From the NCBI RefSeq assembly GCF_033366695.1, contig NZ_JAOBTQ010000001.1, positions 8,122,001 through 8,186,000 on the forward strand: a stretch of DNA of 64,000 nucleotides. Direction: 5' to 3'. The position numbers and the translations under genes were made by a program. Shown piece after piece: positions 26,638 to 35,253 of this stretch. Within the stretch, counting starts at the first letter, position 1. Every line of letters begins with the position of its first letter. A model generated the notes under the pieces. It was not told where the DNA came from and did not search any database. It saw only the letters and a list, made by a program, of their open reading frames with translations. The DNA comes from Streptomyces sp. SCL15-4 (lineage in GTDB: Bacteria; Actinomycetota; Actinomycetes; Streptomycetales; Streptomycetaceae).

Positions 26638-27077
26638 GGATACGGGAGAGTAGAGAGACCGGGGACGCGGCGACAGGTCGCCATTCGGTCACCACGGCAT
26701 CCTCACAATCCCGCGGGTCGCGGGCGCCGCTCCGGGCGACGGAGCGCGCCACGGCAGCGGATCGAGCCCGGCGGATTGCGCTGGTACCGGTGCGCCGGGC
26801 GCCGCTCCGGCCGGCGAGGAGCAGGCCACGCGGAAGGGCGGTGCGCGGGCTCAGAAGCGGTCGCGACGAGTGCCCCGGCACCGGCGGTTCGGAGGCGGTG
26901 GTGACATACTCGAGGACCGTCGCCGGGCCGGGAGGGGGCGACCGCGTCCGTCCGGGAGCTGTGCCGGGTGGCGGCGGTGCGGCACGGGCCGCCCACGCCG
27001 CGGGCGGCCACCCCGCCATGTGTCCCGGCCGACTCCGGCGGCAGGATGTCAGGGGAACGCGGGGTGAGGAGGGGACG
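26638..27077. other. Divergent intergenic region, no gene
   Basis: About 440 bp between the exported FAD enzyme and the endonuclease-fold gene. Open frames here are GC-rich shadows continuing from the neighbours; no promoter or repeat stands out. Confidence 0.5.
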
Positions 27078-28019
27078 GTGTTCGGCAGAGGCACACGTAT
27101 GCCGGCGGGCGCCTTGGCCGTGGCCTGCATGGTGCTCGTCGGCCCCAGCGCGCCGAGCGGTGCCCTCTTCGCCAGGCCGCTGCCCGCCGAGGCCGTCCGG
27201 GCCGTCGTGCCGGACCGGGTCGTGACGTGGAACATCTGCAACCCGTGCGACGCGGGCAACCTCGACCGGGCAAGGGAGATCGCCACGTACGCGCCCCAGG
27301 TGATCGGCCTGCAGGAAGCCTGCGTGCGGGATGTCGAGCGGATACGGATCCATCTGAAGAAGTTCTACGGGCTGGTCTACCACGCCGAGTACGGGCCGGT
27401 TCTCCGGGACTGGGGCCGCTGCGGGGGAGTGCCGTGGAAACCCGGGGCCTTCGGCCAGGCGGTCCTCTCGGCGGCGCCGATGACGGATCCCGTCAGCGTG
27501 GAGTATCCCGACGGCGGATCGGAGGACCGCGGGTACATGGCGGTCACCACCACGGTGGGCGGCCGGTCCGTCCGTGTCTTCACCACACACCTCGCCCAGC
27601 GACGTCAGGAAGCGGTCCGGGCAGAGCAGGCGAGAGTGCTCGCCACAGAGGTCGCCCGGTACGACCGCGCGATCGTCCTCGGCGACTTCAACGCCGTGCC
27701 GGACGCCCCCGAACTCGCCCCCCTGTGGGAACGGGCCGTGGACGCGGACCCCCGGTGCCGTCCCGTGTCCACCGGCGGTTGCGTCCCGACCACCGACTGG
27801 CAGAGCAAGTTCGACTACGTGTTCCTGCGGGGCATCGTCCCGCTCGGGCACCGTGTGCACCCGACCCCGCACTCGGACCACCACCTGCTGCACGCCGACC
27901 TGGACATCGGCCGTGCCGGGCCGGCCTCTCGGCGAGTTCCCGCTCCAGCCGGGCCAGCCGCGCGTCACTCGGTCCCGGAACGGCCCGTGCCCCCGGACGA
28001 CGTCATGGTTCCCTCGTAG
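27078..28019 (+). CDS. Secreted endonuclease/exonuclease/phosphatase-family protein
   Basis: 313 residues from the GTG at 27078 (GGAGGGG upstream), beginning with a signal-like segment to about residue 35. The EEP metal-dependent hydrolase motifs are present: VVTWNICN, the Glu in GLQEAC, LGDFNAVPDAP and the final SDHHLL. Members cleave phosphodiesters in DNA, inositol phosphates or sphingomyelin; the substrate here is unknown. Three conserved-looking Cys pairs (ICNPCDAG, RCGG, CRPVSTGGC) suggest disulfides outside the cell. The Pro/Arg tail overlaps the convergent antiporter gene by 17 bp. Confidence 0.82.
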   Translation: MFGRGTRMPAGALAVACMVLVGPSAPSGALFARPLPAEAVRAVVPDRVVTWNICNPCDAGNLDRAREIATYAPQVIGLQEACVRDVERIRIHLKKFYGLVYHAEYGPVLRDWGRCGGVPWKPGAFGQAVLSAAPMTDPVSVEYPDGGSEDRGYMAVTTTVGGRSVRVFTTHLAQRRQEAVRAEQARVLATEVARYDRAIVLGDFNAVPDAPELAPLWERAVDADPRCRPVSTGGCVPTTDWQSKFDYVFLRGIVPLGHRVHPTPHSDHHLLHADLDIGRAGPASRRVPAPAGPAARHSVPERPVPPDDVMVPS

Positions 28020-29280
28020 TCGGTGCCGTCCCGGCCAAGGGAGCCTTGTCGGGCCGGCGGCTGTGGTCGCGGTGGTCCAGCAGCGCCAGCAGCGGGGCCG
28101 TCATCACCGTGGTCACCAGGGCGACGATCACGAGGACGCCGAAGAGCGCGGGAGAAGCGATGCCCGCGGACAGGCCCACGTTGATGGCGATGAGCTGCAT
28201 CAGACCGCGTGCGTTCATCAGCGTGCCGACGCGGACGGCGACGGTTTGCGGCTCGCCCAGCAGGCGCGCCGTGGCCCAGCAGGCACCGAACTTGCTGATG
28301 ATCGCCACCGTCACACAGACCACCGTGAACAGCAGCAGCTTGCCGTCGGACAACAGGGTGAAGTCCGTGTTGAGGCCGGAGTAGGCGAAGAACAGGGGCA
28401 GGAACACGATCCGGCTCACCGGTGCGACGGCCTCCACCGCGCGGGTCACCACCGGGTCACGGGGAAAGGCGACACCGAGGCTGAAGGCGCCGAACACGGC
28501 GTACAGGCCGATACGGTCGGTGTACCACGCGGCGAGGAACAGCAGCAGGACGGTGACCAGCAGCACCTGCTCCTCGGACAGCCGCCGGGCCCGTTCGAGA
28601 GCGCTGGGCCGCACGCGGAGGAAGAGCCCGAGGAACACGGCGAGCCCGAGCGTGCCGATGACCGCGCGCAGGAAGGTGTCCGCGCCGCTGCCGGCCATGC
28701 TGAGCACACCGGCCAGCAGGACCCACGCCACGGCGTCGTCCAGCGCGCCTGCGGCCAGGGAGACCGCACCGAAACGGGTGTTCGTCAGGCCCCGTTCGGT
28801 GATGATGCGGGCCATCATCGGGAAGGCGGTGATCGCCACGGTGACGCCGACGAACAGCGCGCCCACCGAAGGGGAGATCCCGTCCGGGTAGAGGTCCACC
28901 GCGTCGTGCGCCGCCCAGGCCAGTGCGGTGCCCAGCAGGAGCGGCACGACGATGCCGGCCGCCGAGACGGACACCGCCGTACGGCCCACCGACCGCAGCC
29001 GGTCGGTGCGGAACTCGTATCCGGACAGGAACATGAACACGACGAGGCCGACCTGCCCCGCCACGTACAGCACGGGACGGATCTCGTCCGGGAACACGGC
29101 CTTCTCCAGGCCGGGCGAGAGGAGGCCGAGCACGGAGGGGCCGAGGGCCACGCCGGCGACCATCTCGCCGACGACCGGTGGCTGGCCGAGCGGTCGCAGC
29201 AGCCGGCTGACGAGGCGGCACGCGGTGAGGATGACGGCCACGGCGAGGAAGAACGCCGGGCCCATCTCGGTGGTCGACAA
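28003..29280 (-). CDS. CPA2-type cation/proton antiporter
   Basis: 425 residues with about 12 hydrophobic spans and the double-Asp ion site in GALDDAVAWVLL. Also typical are LPPVVGEMVAGVALGPS-like N-terminal (here QPPVVGEMVAGVALGPS) and the MNARGLMQL segment. Such proteins exchange Na+ or K+ for H+. The TTG start at 29280 has AAGGAG 6 nt upstream; the frame is open far beyond it, but that part is a shadow of the P450 gene. It follows the P450 by 44 nt, so it is likely the last gene of the oxidase operon, perhaps for self-protection or export. Confidence 0.88.
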   Translation of the reverse strand: MSTTEMGPAFFLAVAVILTACRLVSRLLRPLGQPPVVGEMVAGVALGPSVLGLLSPGLEKAVFPDEIRPVLYVAGQVGLVVFMFLSGYEFRTDRLRSVGRTAVSVSAAGIVVPLLLGTALAWAAHDAVDLYPDGISPSVGALFVGVTVAITAFPMMARIITERGLTNTRFGAVSLAAGALDDAVAWVLLAGVLSMAGSGADTFLRAVIGTLGLAVFLGLFLRVRPSALERARRLSEEQVLLVTVLLLFLAAWYTDRIGLYAVFGAFSLGVAFPRDPVVTRAVEAVAPVSRIVFLPLFFAYSGLNTDFTLLSDGKLLLFTVVCVTVAIISKFGACWATARLLGEPQTVAVRVGTLMNARGLMQLIAINVGLSAGIASPALFGVLVIVALVTTVMTAPLLALLDHRDHSRRPDKAPLAGTAPTTREP

Positions 29281-29324
29281 CGGTGACTCCTTGGTGAGGA
29301 GACGTATGGGGGGTGTTGCCGCTG

Positions 29325-30767
29325 TCAGGCAGTGCGGCCGGTGCGGGGGCAGGCGGCCGCGGCCTGTCCGGACGAGGCGTGCGAGCCGTCCAGCGGACGG
29401 CCCTCGGTGTCGTGCCGGGCGAAGTACGTCGCGGCGGGCCTGGTGCGGCGGGCGTCGAGCACCATCCAGGTGCCGAAGAGCAGTTGCAGCAGGCTGCGTC
29501 CGACGTCCTCGGCGCGGTCGCGGACGGTCAGCGCCGTGCGCAGCACGCGCCGCAGACGGTCCGGGACCGGCCGGTCCCGGGGGAGGAGCAGGCAAGGAGC
29601 GCGGTGCGGGATGGAGCGGGTGTGACCGACGGGAGAGTCGAGCACGTACCGGGCCAGCACCTCGCGGGTCGCGGCTCGCATGACGACGGGTGCGAGGCGC
29701 CAGGCGGGGCAGGGACGGTTGGCGGCGACACCGAAGGGGATGTGGTGGGCGTTCTTCGCGGAGAGCGTCGCCCAGCGTTCGGGGTCGAAGCGTTCGGGGT
29801 CGGTGTAGCCGGTGGCGTGGTAGTCGGGGTAGCTGAAGGTCAGGACGGAGCCCGCCGGGATCGTGGGCAGGCCGTCGAGGACGATGTCCGCGGTGGTGAT
29901 GCGGTGGGCCACCCCGAACAGCGGGTAGAGACGGAAGGTCTCGTTCATGACGTGGGTCAGGTAGCGGTCGTCGTCGGGGCCGGCCGCCACCCGTTCCTGC
30001 ACGTCCGGATGGTGGGCCAGGGCCAGCAGGAGGTGGGCCGTCGCCTCCGACATCTGCACGACGGCGGTGTTGAAGAAGGTGCCCTGGAGGTAGTACGCCT
30101 GCTGACGGCGGGTCAGGCCGGCGGGCAGCGCGTGCGGTACGTCCCCGGCCGCCAGACGGCGCAGGAGGTAGCGGGTGAGCCGGTTCCTGCGGCGCATGTG
30201 GCGCGGGCGGGTGCATTTGAGGGCGTTGACGACGTCCTCGGCGTGGGCGACGATCAGCCGCCGGGCCTCGGCCGGACAGGGCTCGTCGAAGACCAGGCCG
30301 TAGAAGAACTCGGCCCACACCGGCATCATCAGATCGCGCAGCCGTACCGCGCGTACGCGGCCGGTGGCTGCCGCGTCCAGGGCCTGCCGGGTGTGCCGTG
30401 CGGCGGCTTCGTACAGCTGCGCCGACGGGCCGGAGAGGAGGGCGAGGGTGCGCCGGGCGACCTCGTCGTAGCGGGGTCCGGCTTCCAGGTGCTCCTGGTG
30501 GACGTCGGCGCCGGGCGCGAGCCAGTACCAGAACAGGTCGGACAGTGCCGCGCCCCTGCTCCGGCCCCCGGCGGCCGGATGGCCGTAGACCTCCTGGAAA
30601 CGGTCGGGGCCGAACGCGGCGTTGGGAAGGAGCATGCCCTCGTCGCCGTTGACGCGGGCGAAGACCTTCGTGCGGAGGGCGACGACCTTGCCGGGCAGCC
30701 AGGCCGGGGACGACAGCAGCAGCGCGCCGCCCGCGGCCAGCGCCGCCGCCGTTCTCCTGCTCACCAT
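29325..30767 (-). CDS. Atypical cytochrome P450 with N-terminal membrane segment
   Basis: 480 residues. A hydrophobic N-terminal helix (AAALAAGGALLLSSPAWL) suggests a membrane anchor, unusual in bacteria. The K-helix ExxR is NETFR, the PERF-like block is DPERFDPERW, and the haem loop is FGVAANRPCPAWRL with Cys353. The I-helix region (GTFFNTAVVQMSEATAHLL) lacks the AGxxT oxygen-activation motif, so a non-monooxygenase role (isomerase, peroxygenase or dehydratase-like) is possible. The ATG at 30767 has GAGGAGGA upstream and overlaps the preceding oxidase by 7 nt. The C-terminal 90 residues beyond the P450 core are unassigned. Confidence 0.82.
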   Translation of the reverse strand: MVSRRTAAALAAGGALLLSSPAWLPGKVVALRTKVFARVNGDEGMLLPNAAFGPDRFQEVYGHPAAGGRSRGAALSDLFWYWLAPGADVHQEHLEAGPRYDEVARRTLALLSGPSAQLYEAAARHTRQALDAAATGRVRAVRLRDLMMPVWAEFFYGLVFDEPCPAEARRLIVAHAEDVVNALKCTRPRHMRRRNRLTRYLLRRLAAGDVPHALPAGLTRRQQAYYLQGTFFNTAVVQMSEATAHLLLALAHHPDVQERVAAGPDDDRYLTHVMNETFRLYPLFGVAHRITTADIVLDGLPTIPAGSVLTFSYPDYHATGYTDPERFDPERWATLSAKNAHHIPFGVAANRPCPAWRLAPVVMRAATREVLARYVLDSPVGHTRSIPHRAPCLLLPRDRPVPDRLRRVLRTALTVRDRAEDVGRSLLQLLFGTWMVLDARRTRPAATYFARHDTEGRPLDGSHASSGQAAAACPRTGRTA

Positions 30768-31873
30768 GCGCGTCCTCCTCTCGCGGGCCGGTAGGCAAGG
30801 CCGCGCGCAACCACCTGGTCGGCCGTGAGGTCCTGCGGCCGGTGTCCGCCGCAGAGGGCGAGCACCTGGCCGAAGTCCTCGCGCAGGGCCGTCAGCGCCT
30901 GCCGTACGCCGTCCTCGCCGCCCGTGGCCAGGGCCCACAGCACGGGCCGGCCCACACCGACGGCCCGGGCTCCGAGGGCGAGGGCCACGGCGATGTCGGT
31001 GCCCCGGCGCACTCCTCCGTCCATGAGGACGGGCACCCGCCCGGCGACGGCCTCGGCCACGGCCCGAAGCGCCTCGACCGAAGCCGGAGCGGCGTCGAGC
31101 TGCCGTCCGCCGTGATTGGACACGACCAGCGCGTCCACGCCCCGCTCGACGGCGACCCGCGCGTCCTCGGGATGCAGTACGCCCTTGAGGACGAGGGGCA
31201 GAGCGGTCAGCTCGCGCAGCCGCGCCAGGTCGTCCCAGCCGGCCGGCCACATGGCGATGTCGCGGGTGGTGCCGGGTGCCGCACCGGGCAGGTCCCGCAT
31301 GTTCTCGGCCGCGAGACCGGGCGGCAGGTCGTGGAAACCGTTGCGCAGGTCCCGGGTGCGCGGGCCGAAGACGGGTGAGTCGACGGTGACGACGAGTGCG
31401 GAGCAGCCCGCCCGTTCGGCCCGGAGCACCAGCTCGGCGGTGACCTCGCGCTCCGGTTGCAGATACAGCTGGAACCAGACCACGGCCCCCGGGTCCGCCT
31501 CGCGGGCCGCGGCGGCGACGTCCGCGACGGCGGTGGTGGCGGCCATGCCGGTGACCAGTGGGATGCCGGTCGCGGCGGCGGCGCGGGCGGTGGCCAGTTC
31601 GCCGTCGGGGTGGGCGAGACGGTGGAAGGCGGTGGGCGAGACGAAGAGCGGGGCCGGCCAGTCCCGGCCCAGCACGCTCACCCGGGTGTCACGGCCGGCG
31701 CCGCCGCGCAGCACCCGGGGCAGCAGGGCCAGCCGGCCGAAGGCGTCCTCGTTCTCCCTGAGCGCCGTCTCCTCGCCCGCGCCGCCGGCGAAGTAGTCGT
31801 AGTGCTCGGGGCTGAGTTTTCCGCGTGCCGACTCGGCCGGATCGTGCGGCGGGCCGGTGTGCGAGCCGGTCAT
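30761..31873 (-). CDS. FMN-dependent alpha-hydroxyacid oxidase/dehydrogenase
   Basis: 370 residues of the glycolate oxidase/lactate monooxygenase/mandelate dehydrogenase family: YDYFAGGAGEETALRENEDA at the start, VTGMAATTAV, VTVDSPVFGPRTRD, and the catalytic SNHGGRQLD with active-site His and Arg, then DGGVRRGTDIAVALALGA for FMN phosphate binding. It oxidises an (S)-2-hydroxyacid to a 2-oxoacid. The ATG overlaps the FMO-like gene stop by 4 nt (ATGA), so the two are translationally coupled. The substrate is probably an intermediate of the local oxidase pathway. Confidence 0.9.
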   Translation of the reverse strand: MTGSHTGPPHDPAESARGKLSPEHYDYFAGGAGEETALRENEDAFGRLALLPRVLRGGAGRDTRVSVLGRDWPAPLFVSPTAFHRLAHPDGELATARAAAATGIPLVTGMAATTAVADVAAAAREADPGAVVWFQLYLQPEREVTAELVLRAERAGCSALVVTVDSPVFGPRTRDLRNGFHDLPPGLAAENMRDLPGAAPGTTRDIAMWPAGWDDLARLRELTALPLVLKGVLHPEDARVAVERGVDALVVSNHGGRQLDAAPASVEALRAVAEAVAGRVPVLMDGGVRRGTDIAVALALGARAVGVGRPVLWALATGGEDGVRQALTALREDFGQVLALCGGHRPQDLTADQVVARGLAYRPARGGRAW

Positions 31874-33501
31874 GCCCGGGGCGCGGCGATTTCCTCGCCG
31901 GCCGGGAGGTCGTCGCCCGCGGACAGCCGGGACGCGAGGAAGGAGCGCAGCGGGCCGACGTGGACGTCCGGGTTGTCCCACTCGTTCTCCAGGTTCTCCG
32001 TGATGTGGTGCTCGGCGACCGGCTTGCCGGTGCCGTCGGGCAGGAACTGCCGTACCACGGGGTGGAGGTAGCGCGCGTCGAGGCCGCTGGTGTCCTGCTG
32101 GGGCATCCTGCTGACGGTGATGTCGAAGGGGTCGACCCGGTCGTGGTCGGCGCCGTACTCCAGCGTGACCGTGAAGTAGGAGGCCAGGTCGCCGAACCGG
32201 CTCCGGGCGGCCGCTTCGTGGAGATGTGCCACCGGGATCTCCTCGCAGTAGCGCACCTCGCCGTCGGCGCCGACCAGCACCGCGTCGCCGAGGAACCCGA
32301 ACAGCTGCCACAGGGCCGAGGTGCGGTTGACCCGCTCGATGACCGCGTCGGTCACGGGGCCCGCGGCGGCGGGCAGCGTGGTGTGCGGCCATTCCTGGTC
32401 GTGGTAGCGGCGTTCCAGGATGCGGTGCAGTGCCTTCACGCCGTACCGGAAGCCGTGGATGAAGCCGCTGGTCGACTTCTTGAAGTCCAGGGACTGGGTG
32501 ATGGTGCCGGCGAAATAAAGATCGGGCACGTTCACGGATTCCCAGGCGTCGGTGAGCTGCGGGAATCGGTCCTTGATGACGAGGTCGGGACGGCAGTCGT
32601 CGTCGAAGATCGAGGCGTCGAAACGGAATCCGGTGGCCAGGATGACGCGGTCGTACGGGATGTCCTTGACCACTTCCGCGACGCGCGAGAACTTCACACT
32701 CACGACATAGGTGCCGTCGGGCTTCCGGCTTATGCGGAGAATGTCACCGTCCAGTACGGCGTTCTGGGACTTGAGCTGGTAGGTGTCCAGGAAGTTGTTG
32801 TTGACGGCCCGGAGATGTCCGACGAAATGCGTCCGCCAGGCGAGCTTGAGCGAGCCGGGCCCGGCTACGTGGATGACGGCGGCGGTCTCGATGAGATTGT
32901 CGGCGGTCTCGAAGGCGGAATTGCCCCGCCCGATGATCAGTACCCGCTTGTCGGTGAATTCGGCGGGGTCGACGGACACCTGGTCGTAGTGCTCGGCCTC
33001 CTCGGCGCCCTCGATGGGCGGCAGGTACGGCCGCGAGACTCCGGTGGCGACGATGACGCGCCGGGCCCGGACAACGTTGCCATGCGCGTCGGTCGCCGCG
33101 AAGAGGCCGCCGTCGGGACGGGAGATGCCGGTGATTCGGGTGTTGAAGCGGATGCGCAACTCGTGCGTCCGTGCGAAGTCGGCCAGATAGCGGACCATGT
33201 CGTCGGCCGGCGGGAAATAGCGCGGGGAGTACGCGGTGAACAGCGGGCCCTGGTCCGACAGCAAGGAGTTCCAGTCGACGCGCAGACGCATCTCGGGGTC
33301 GCTCCAGCCGGTGTGCACCTTGTTGGAGGAAATAAGGGTCCGGTGTCTGGGGAAGCGAGTGAAGAAAGCGCCTGGACTGTCGCTCTCTTCTGCGATGAGG
33401 TAATCTCTGCCGCTCTTCTGGAGGAAATATCCGGCCTGGAGGCCCGCAGGGCCGCCGCCGATGACGAGATAGTCAACCTGTCCTAAATCAGACATGGCCA
33501 T
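31870..33501 (-). CDS. FMO-like flavin-dependent monooxygenase/oxidoreductase
   Basis: 543 residues. The FAD motif is VIGGGPAGLQAGYFLQKSG, a second dinucleotide motif is LIIGRGNSAFETADNL, and ILATGFRFD is the late FMO/Trx-reductase-like signature. Family members hydroxylate nitrogen or sulfur or run Baeyer-Villiger oxidations with NADPH and O2. ATG at 33501 follows GGAAGG; ATG at 33495 is in frame two codons later. The codon at 33484-33486 is TTA, among the first six codons, so bldA-tRNA supply should gate the whole operon. It heads the operon of FMO, hydroxyacid oxidase, P450 and antiporter. Confidence 0.85.
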   Translation of the reverse strand: MAMSDLGQVDYLVIGGGPAGLQAGYFLQKSGRDYLIAEESDSPGAFFTRFPRHRTLISSNKVHTGWSDPEMRLRVDWNSLLSDQGPLFTAYSPRYFPPADDMVRYLADFARTHELRIRFNTRITGISRPDGGLFAATDAHGNVVRARRVIVATGVSRPYLPPIEGAEEAEHYDQVSVDPAEFTDKRVLIIGRGNSAFETADNLIETAAVIHVAGPGSLKLAWRTHFVGHLRAVNNNFLDTYQLKSQNAVLDGDILRISRKPDGTYVVSVKFSRVAEVVKDIPYDRVILATGFRFDASIFDDDCRPDLVIKDRFPQLTDAWESVNVPDLYFAGTITQSLDFKKSTSGFIHGFRYGVKALHRILERRYHDQEWPHTTLPAAAGPVTDAVIERVNRTSALWQLFGFLGDAVLVGADGEVRYCEEIPVAHLHEAAARSRFGDLASYFTVTLEYGADHDRVDPFDITVSRMPQQDTSGLDARYLHPVVRQFLPDGTGKPVAEHHITENLENEWDNPDVHVGPLRSFLASRLSAGDDLPAGEEIAAPRA

Positions 33502-33557
33502 GTCCTGCCTTCCGTGGGGGCGGAAAAGACGGTACTTGACGCTTAAAGCATGGAGCC

Positions 33558-33586
33558 ACCCTAGTGATGTGTGATGTAGGTCACAC
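33558..33586 (-). promoter_or_regulatory. Promoter with Crp-like palindrome in the divergent region
   Basis: TAGGGT (minus strand, 33558-33563) matches a Streptomyces -10. Immediately upstream, at 33569-33586, lies GTGTGA-6 nt-TCACAC, a perfect inverted repeat with the spacing and core of Crp sites. It extends to 9-bp arms with one mismatch (33566-33589). Its position covers the -35 region of the FMO operon and it is shared with the divergent ligase gene. Confidence 0.55.
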
Positions 33587-33729
33587 GTCTCTCGCGAGGG
33601 TGGATTTCTCCCTTCGGATAACTTGAAACCGTGCGGGGGCGGGCCGGAGCGCCGAGTGCACCCGCCGCGGTCGTTTTCCAGTCATTCACACAGCCTTTAC
33701 ATCGGTTACCGGCCCAGAGTGGAGACGAA

Positions 33730-35253
33730 GTGGACGAAAAGCCCGGCGAAGTCTTTCCGCAAGCGCTCGTCGACGCGTTCCGCGACGCTCCCGACCTGGC
33801 CGCTTTCGAGTACCGGGGACACGCGGTCACCAGGGGCCAGGTGCTCGTACTGATCGCCGGGTTCGTGAGAGGTCTGCGCGGCGCGGGTCTGACCGCCGGA
33901 TCCCGCGTGGTCCTCGACACGGGTGTCACGCCGGAGGCGTTCGCCGTCCGGGTCGCCGCCCATGTCGTCGGCTGCCAGGTGGTGGCGCTGCGCCCCGGGC
34001 TGACCCGCGAGCACCTGCGCGACATCCTCGCCCGCGACATCGACGCCGTGGTGACGGACGACGCCGCGAGCCGACCCGAACCGGCCGCCGAGGCCGGCGG
34101 CATCCCGCTGCTGGAAACCGGCGGCGTGTTACGGCCCCCGGCCCCCGTCACGCCCGGCCCCGACGACCTCACCGCCCGGGGCGACCGCGACGGCATCGGC
34201 GTCATCCACCTCACCAGCGGCAGCACCGGCCGGCCCAAGGGCACGATGGTGACCTACGGCGCCCTGTCGCAGGGCTGGGCGCTGCAACCCGTCCGCTGGA
34301 CCGACCGCACCCGGCGCCTCGCGGCACGGTACGCGCGCTTCCTGCTCTTCGGCACGCTCAGCAGCGCCGTCATGTTCGAGCACCTGTGTCTGTCCCTGCT
34401 GGGCGGAGGCACCGCCGTCATCCCGGACCAGCCCCTGCGGTTTCCCGAAGTCTTCGCCGGCCATCGCATCACCGCCTGCATGACGACGGTGCCGCGCCTG
34501 TACGGCATCCTCGACGCCGTCCGCGACAGGGCCGTGGACACGAGCAGCCTGCGCGCCCTCGTCGTGGCGGGCTCCCCGCTCGCCCCGCACCGGCTGACCG
34601 AGGCGGCCCGGCTGCTCGGACCGGTGGTCCACCACGCCTACGGCCAGACGGAGACGGGCATGCTGACCGTCCTCGAACCCGAGGAACTGGCAGCCGATCC
34701 CGGCCTCGCCGACAGCGTCGGGCGCCCGCTCGACACCGTCGAGACGACCGTGCGGGATCCCGGTGGACGGGACCTGCCCACGGGCCGGACGGGTGAGGTG
34801 TGGGTCCGGCTGGCGGACGCGTTCTGCGGCTACTGGCAGGACCCGCGGGAGAGCGCGGAGGTCCTGCGGGACGGCTGGGTCCGCACCCGGGACCTCGGCC
34901 GGCTCGACGCGCGAGGATATCTGCGGCTGTCCGGGCGCACGCGCGACATCGTCATCGTCAACGCCGTCATCCACTACGTGGGCCCCATCGAGCAGGTCCT
35001 GGCCTCCCATCCCGACGTCGACCAGGCGTACGTCGTCGGAGTCCCGGACGAACGCACCGGCGAGGCGATCCACGCCTTCGTGGTCCCGCGAACCGGAGCC
35101 GTGCCGGACGCGGACGCGCTGCGCGGGCTGGTGGCCCGGGAACTCGGGGAGGCCGGCGTCCCGGTCGGTGTCGTCAGCATCACCGAGGTGCCCGTGGCAC
35201 CGAGCGGCAAGCCGGACAAGGCGGCGTTGCGTGCCTTGCTGGAGGCCCCCTGA
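33730..35253 (+). CDS. Class I adenylate-forming acid-CoA (or acyl-AMP) ligase
   Basis: 507 residues. Core motifs: HLTSGSTGRPKGTMVTYG (P-loop), HHAYGQTETGML (A5), the Asp in VRTRDLGRLD (A7), LSGRTRDIVIVNAVIHYVGP (A8) and the C-terminal Lys in APSGKPDKAAL. It activates a carboxylic acid as the AMP ester. No carrier domain is attached and no ACP is nearby, so CoA is a likely acceptor; a carrier elsewhere is possible. The GTG at 33730 has GGAG 6 nt upstream. Codon 134 is TTA (34129-34131). It is divergent from the FMO/oxidase/P450 operon and probably feeds the same pathway. Confidence 0.87.
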   Translation: MDEKPGEVFPQALVDAFRDAPDLAAFEYRGHAVTRGQVLVLIAGFVRGLRGAGLTAGSRVVLDTGVTPEAFAVRVAAHVVGCQVVALRPGLTREHLRDILARDIDAVVTDDAASRPEPAAEAGGIPLLETGGVLRPPAPVTPGPDDLTARGDRDGIGVIHLTSGSTGRPKGTMVTYGALSQGWALQPVRWTDRTRRLAARYARFLLFGTLSSAVMFEHLCLSLLGGGTAVIPDQPLRFPEVFAGHRITACMTTVPRLYGILDAVRDRAVDTSSLRALVVAGSPLAPHRLTEAARLLGPVVHHAYGQTETGMLTVLEPEELAADPGLADSVGRPLDTVETTVRDPGGRDLPTGRTGEVWVRLADAFCGYWQDPRESAEVLRDGWVRTRDLGRLDARGYLRLSGRTRDIVIVNAVIHYVGPIEQVLASHPDVDQAYVVGVPDERTGEAIHAFVVPRTGAVPDADALRGLVARELGEAGVPVGVVSITEVPVAPSGKPDKAALRALLEAP

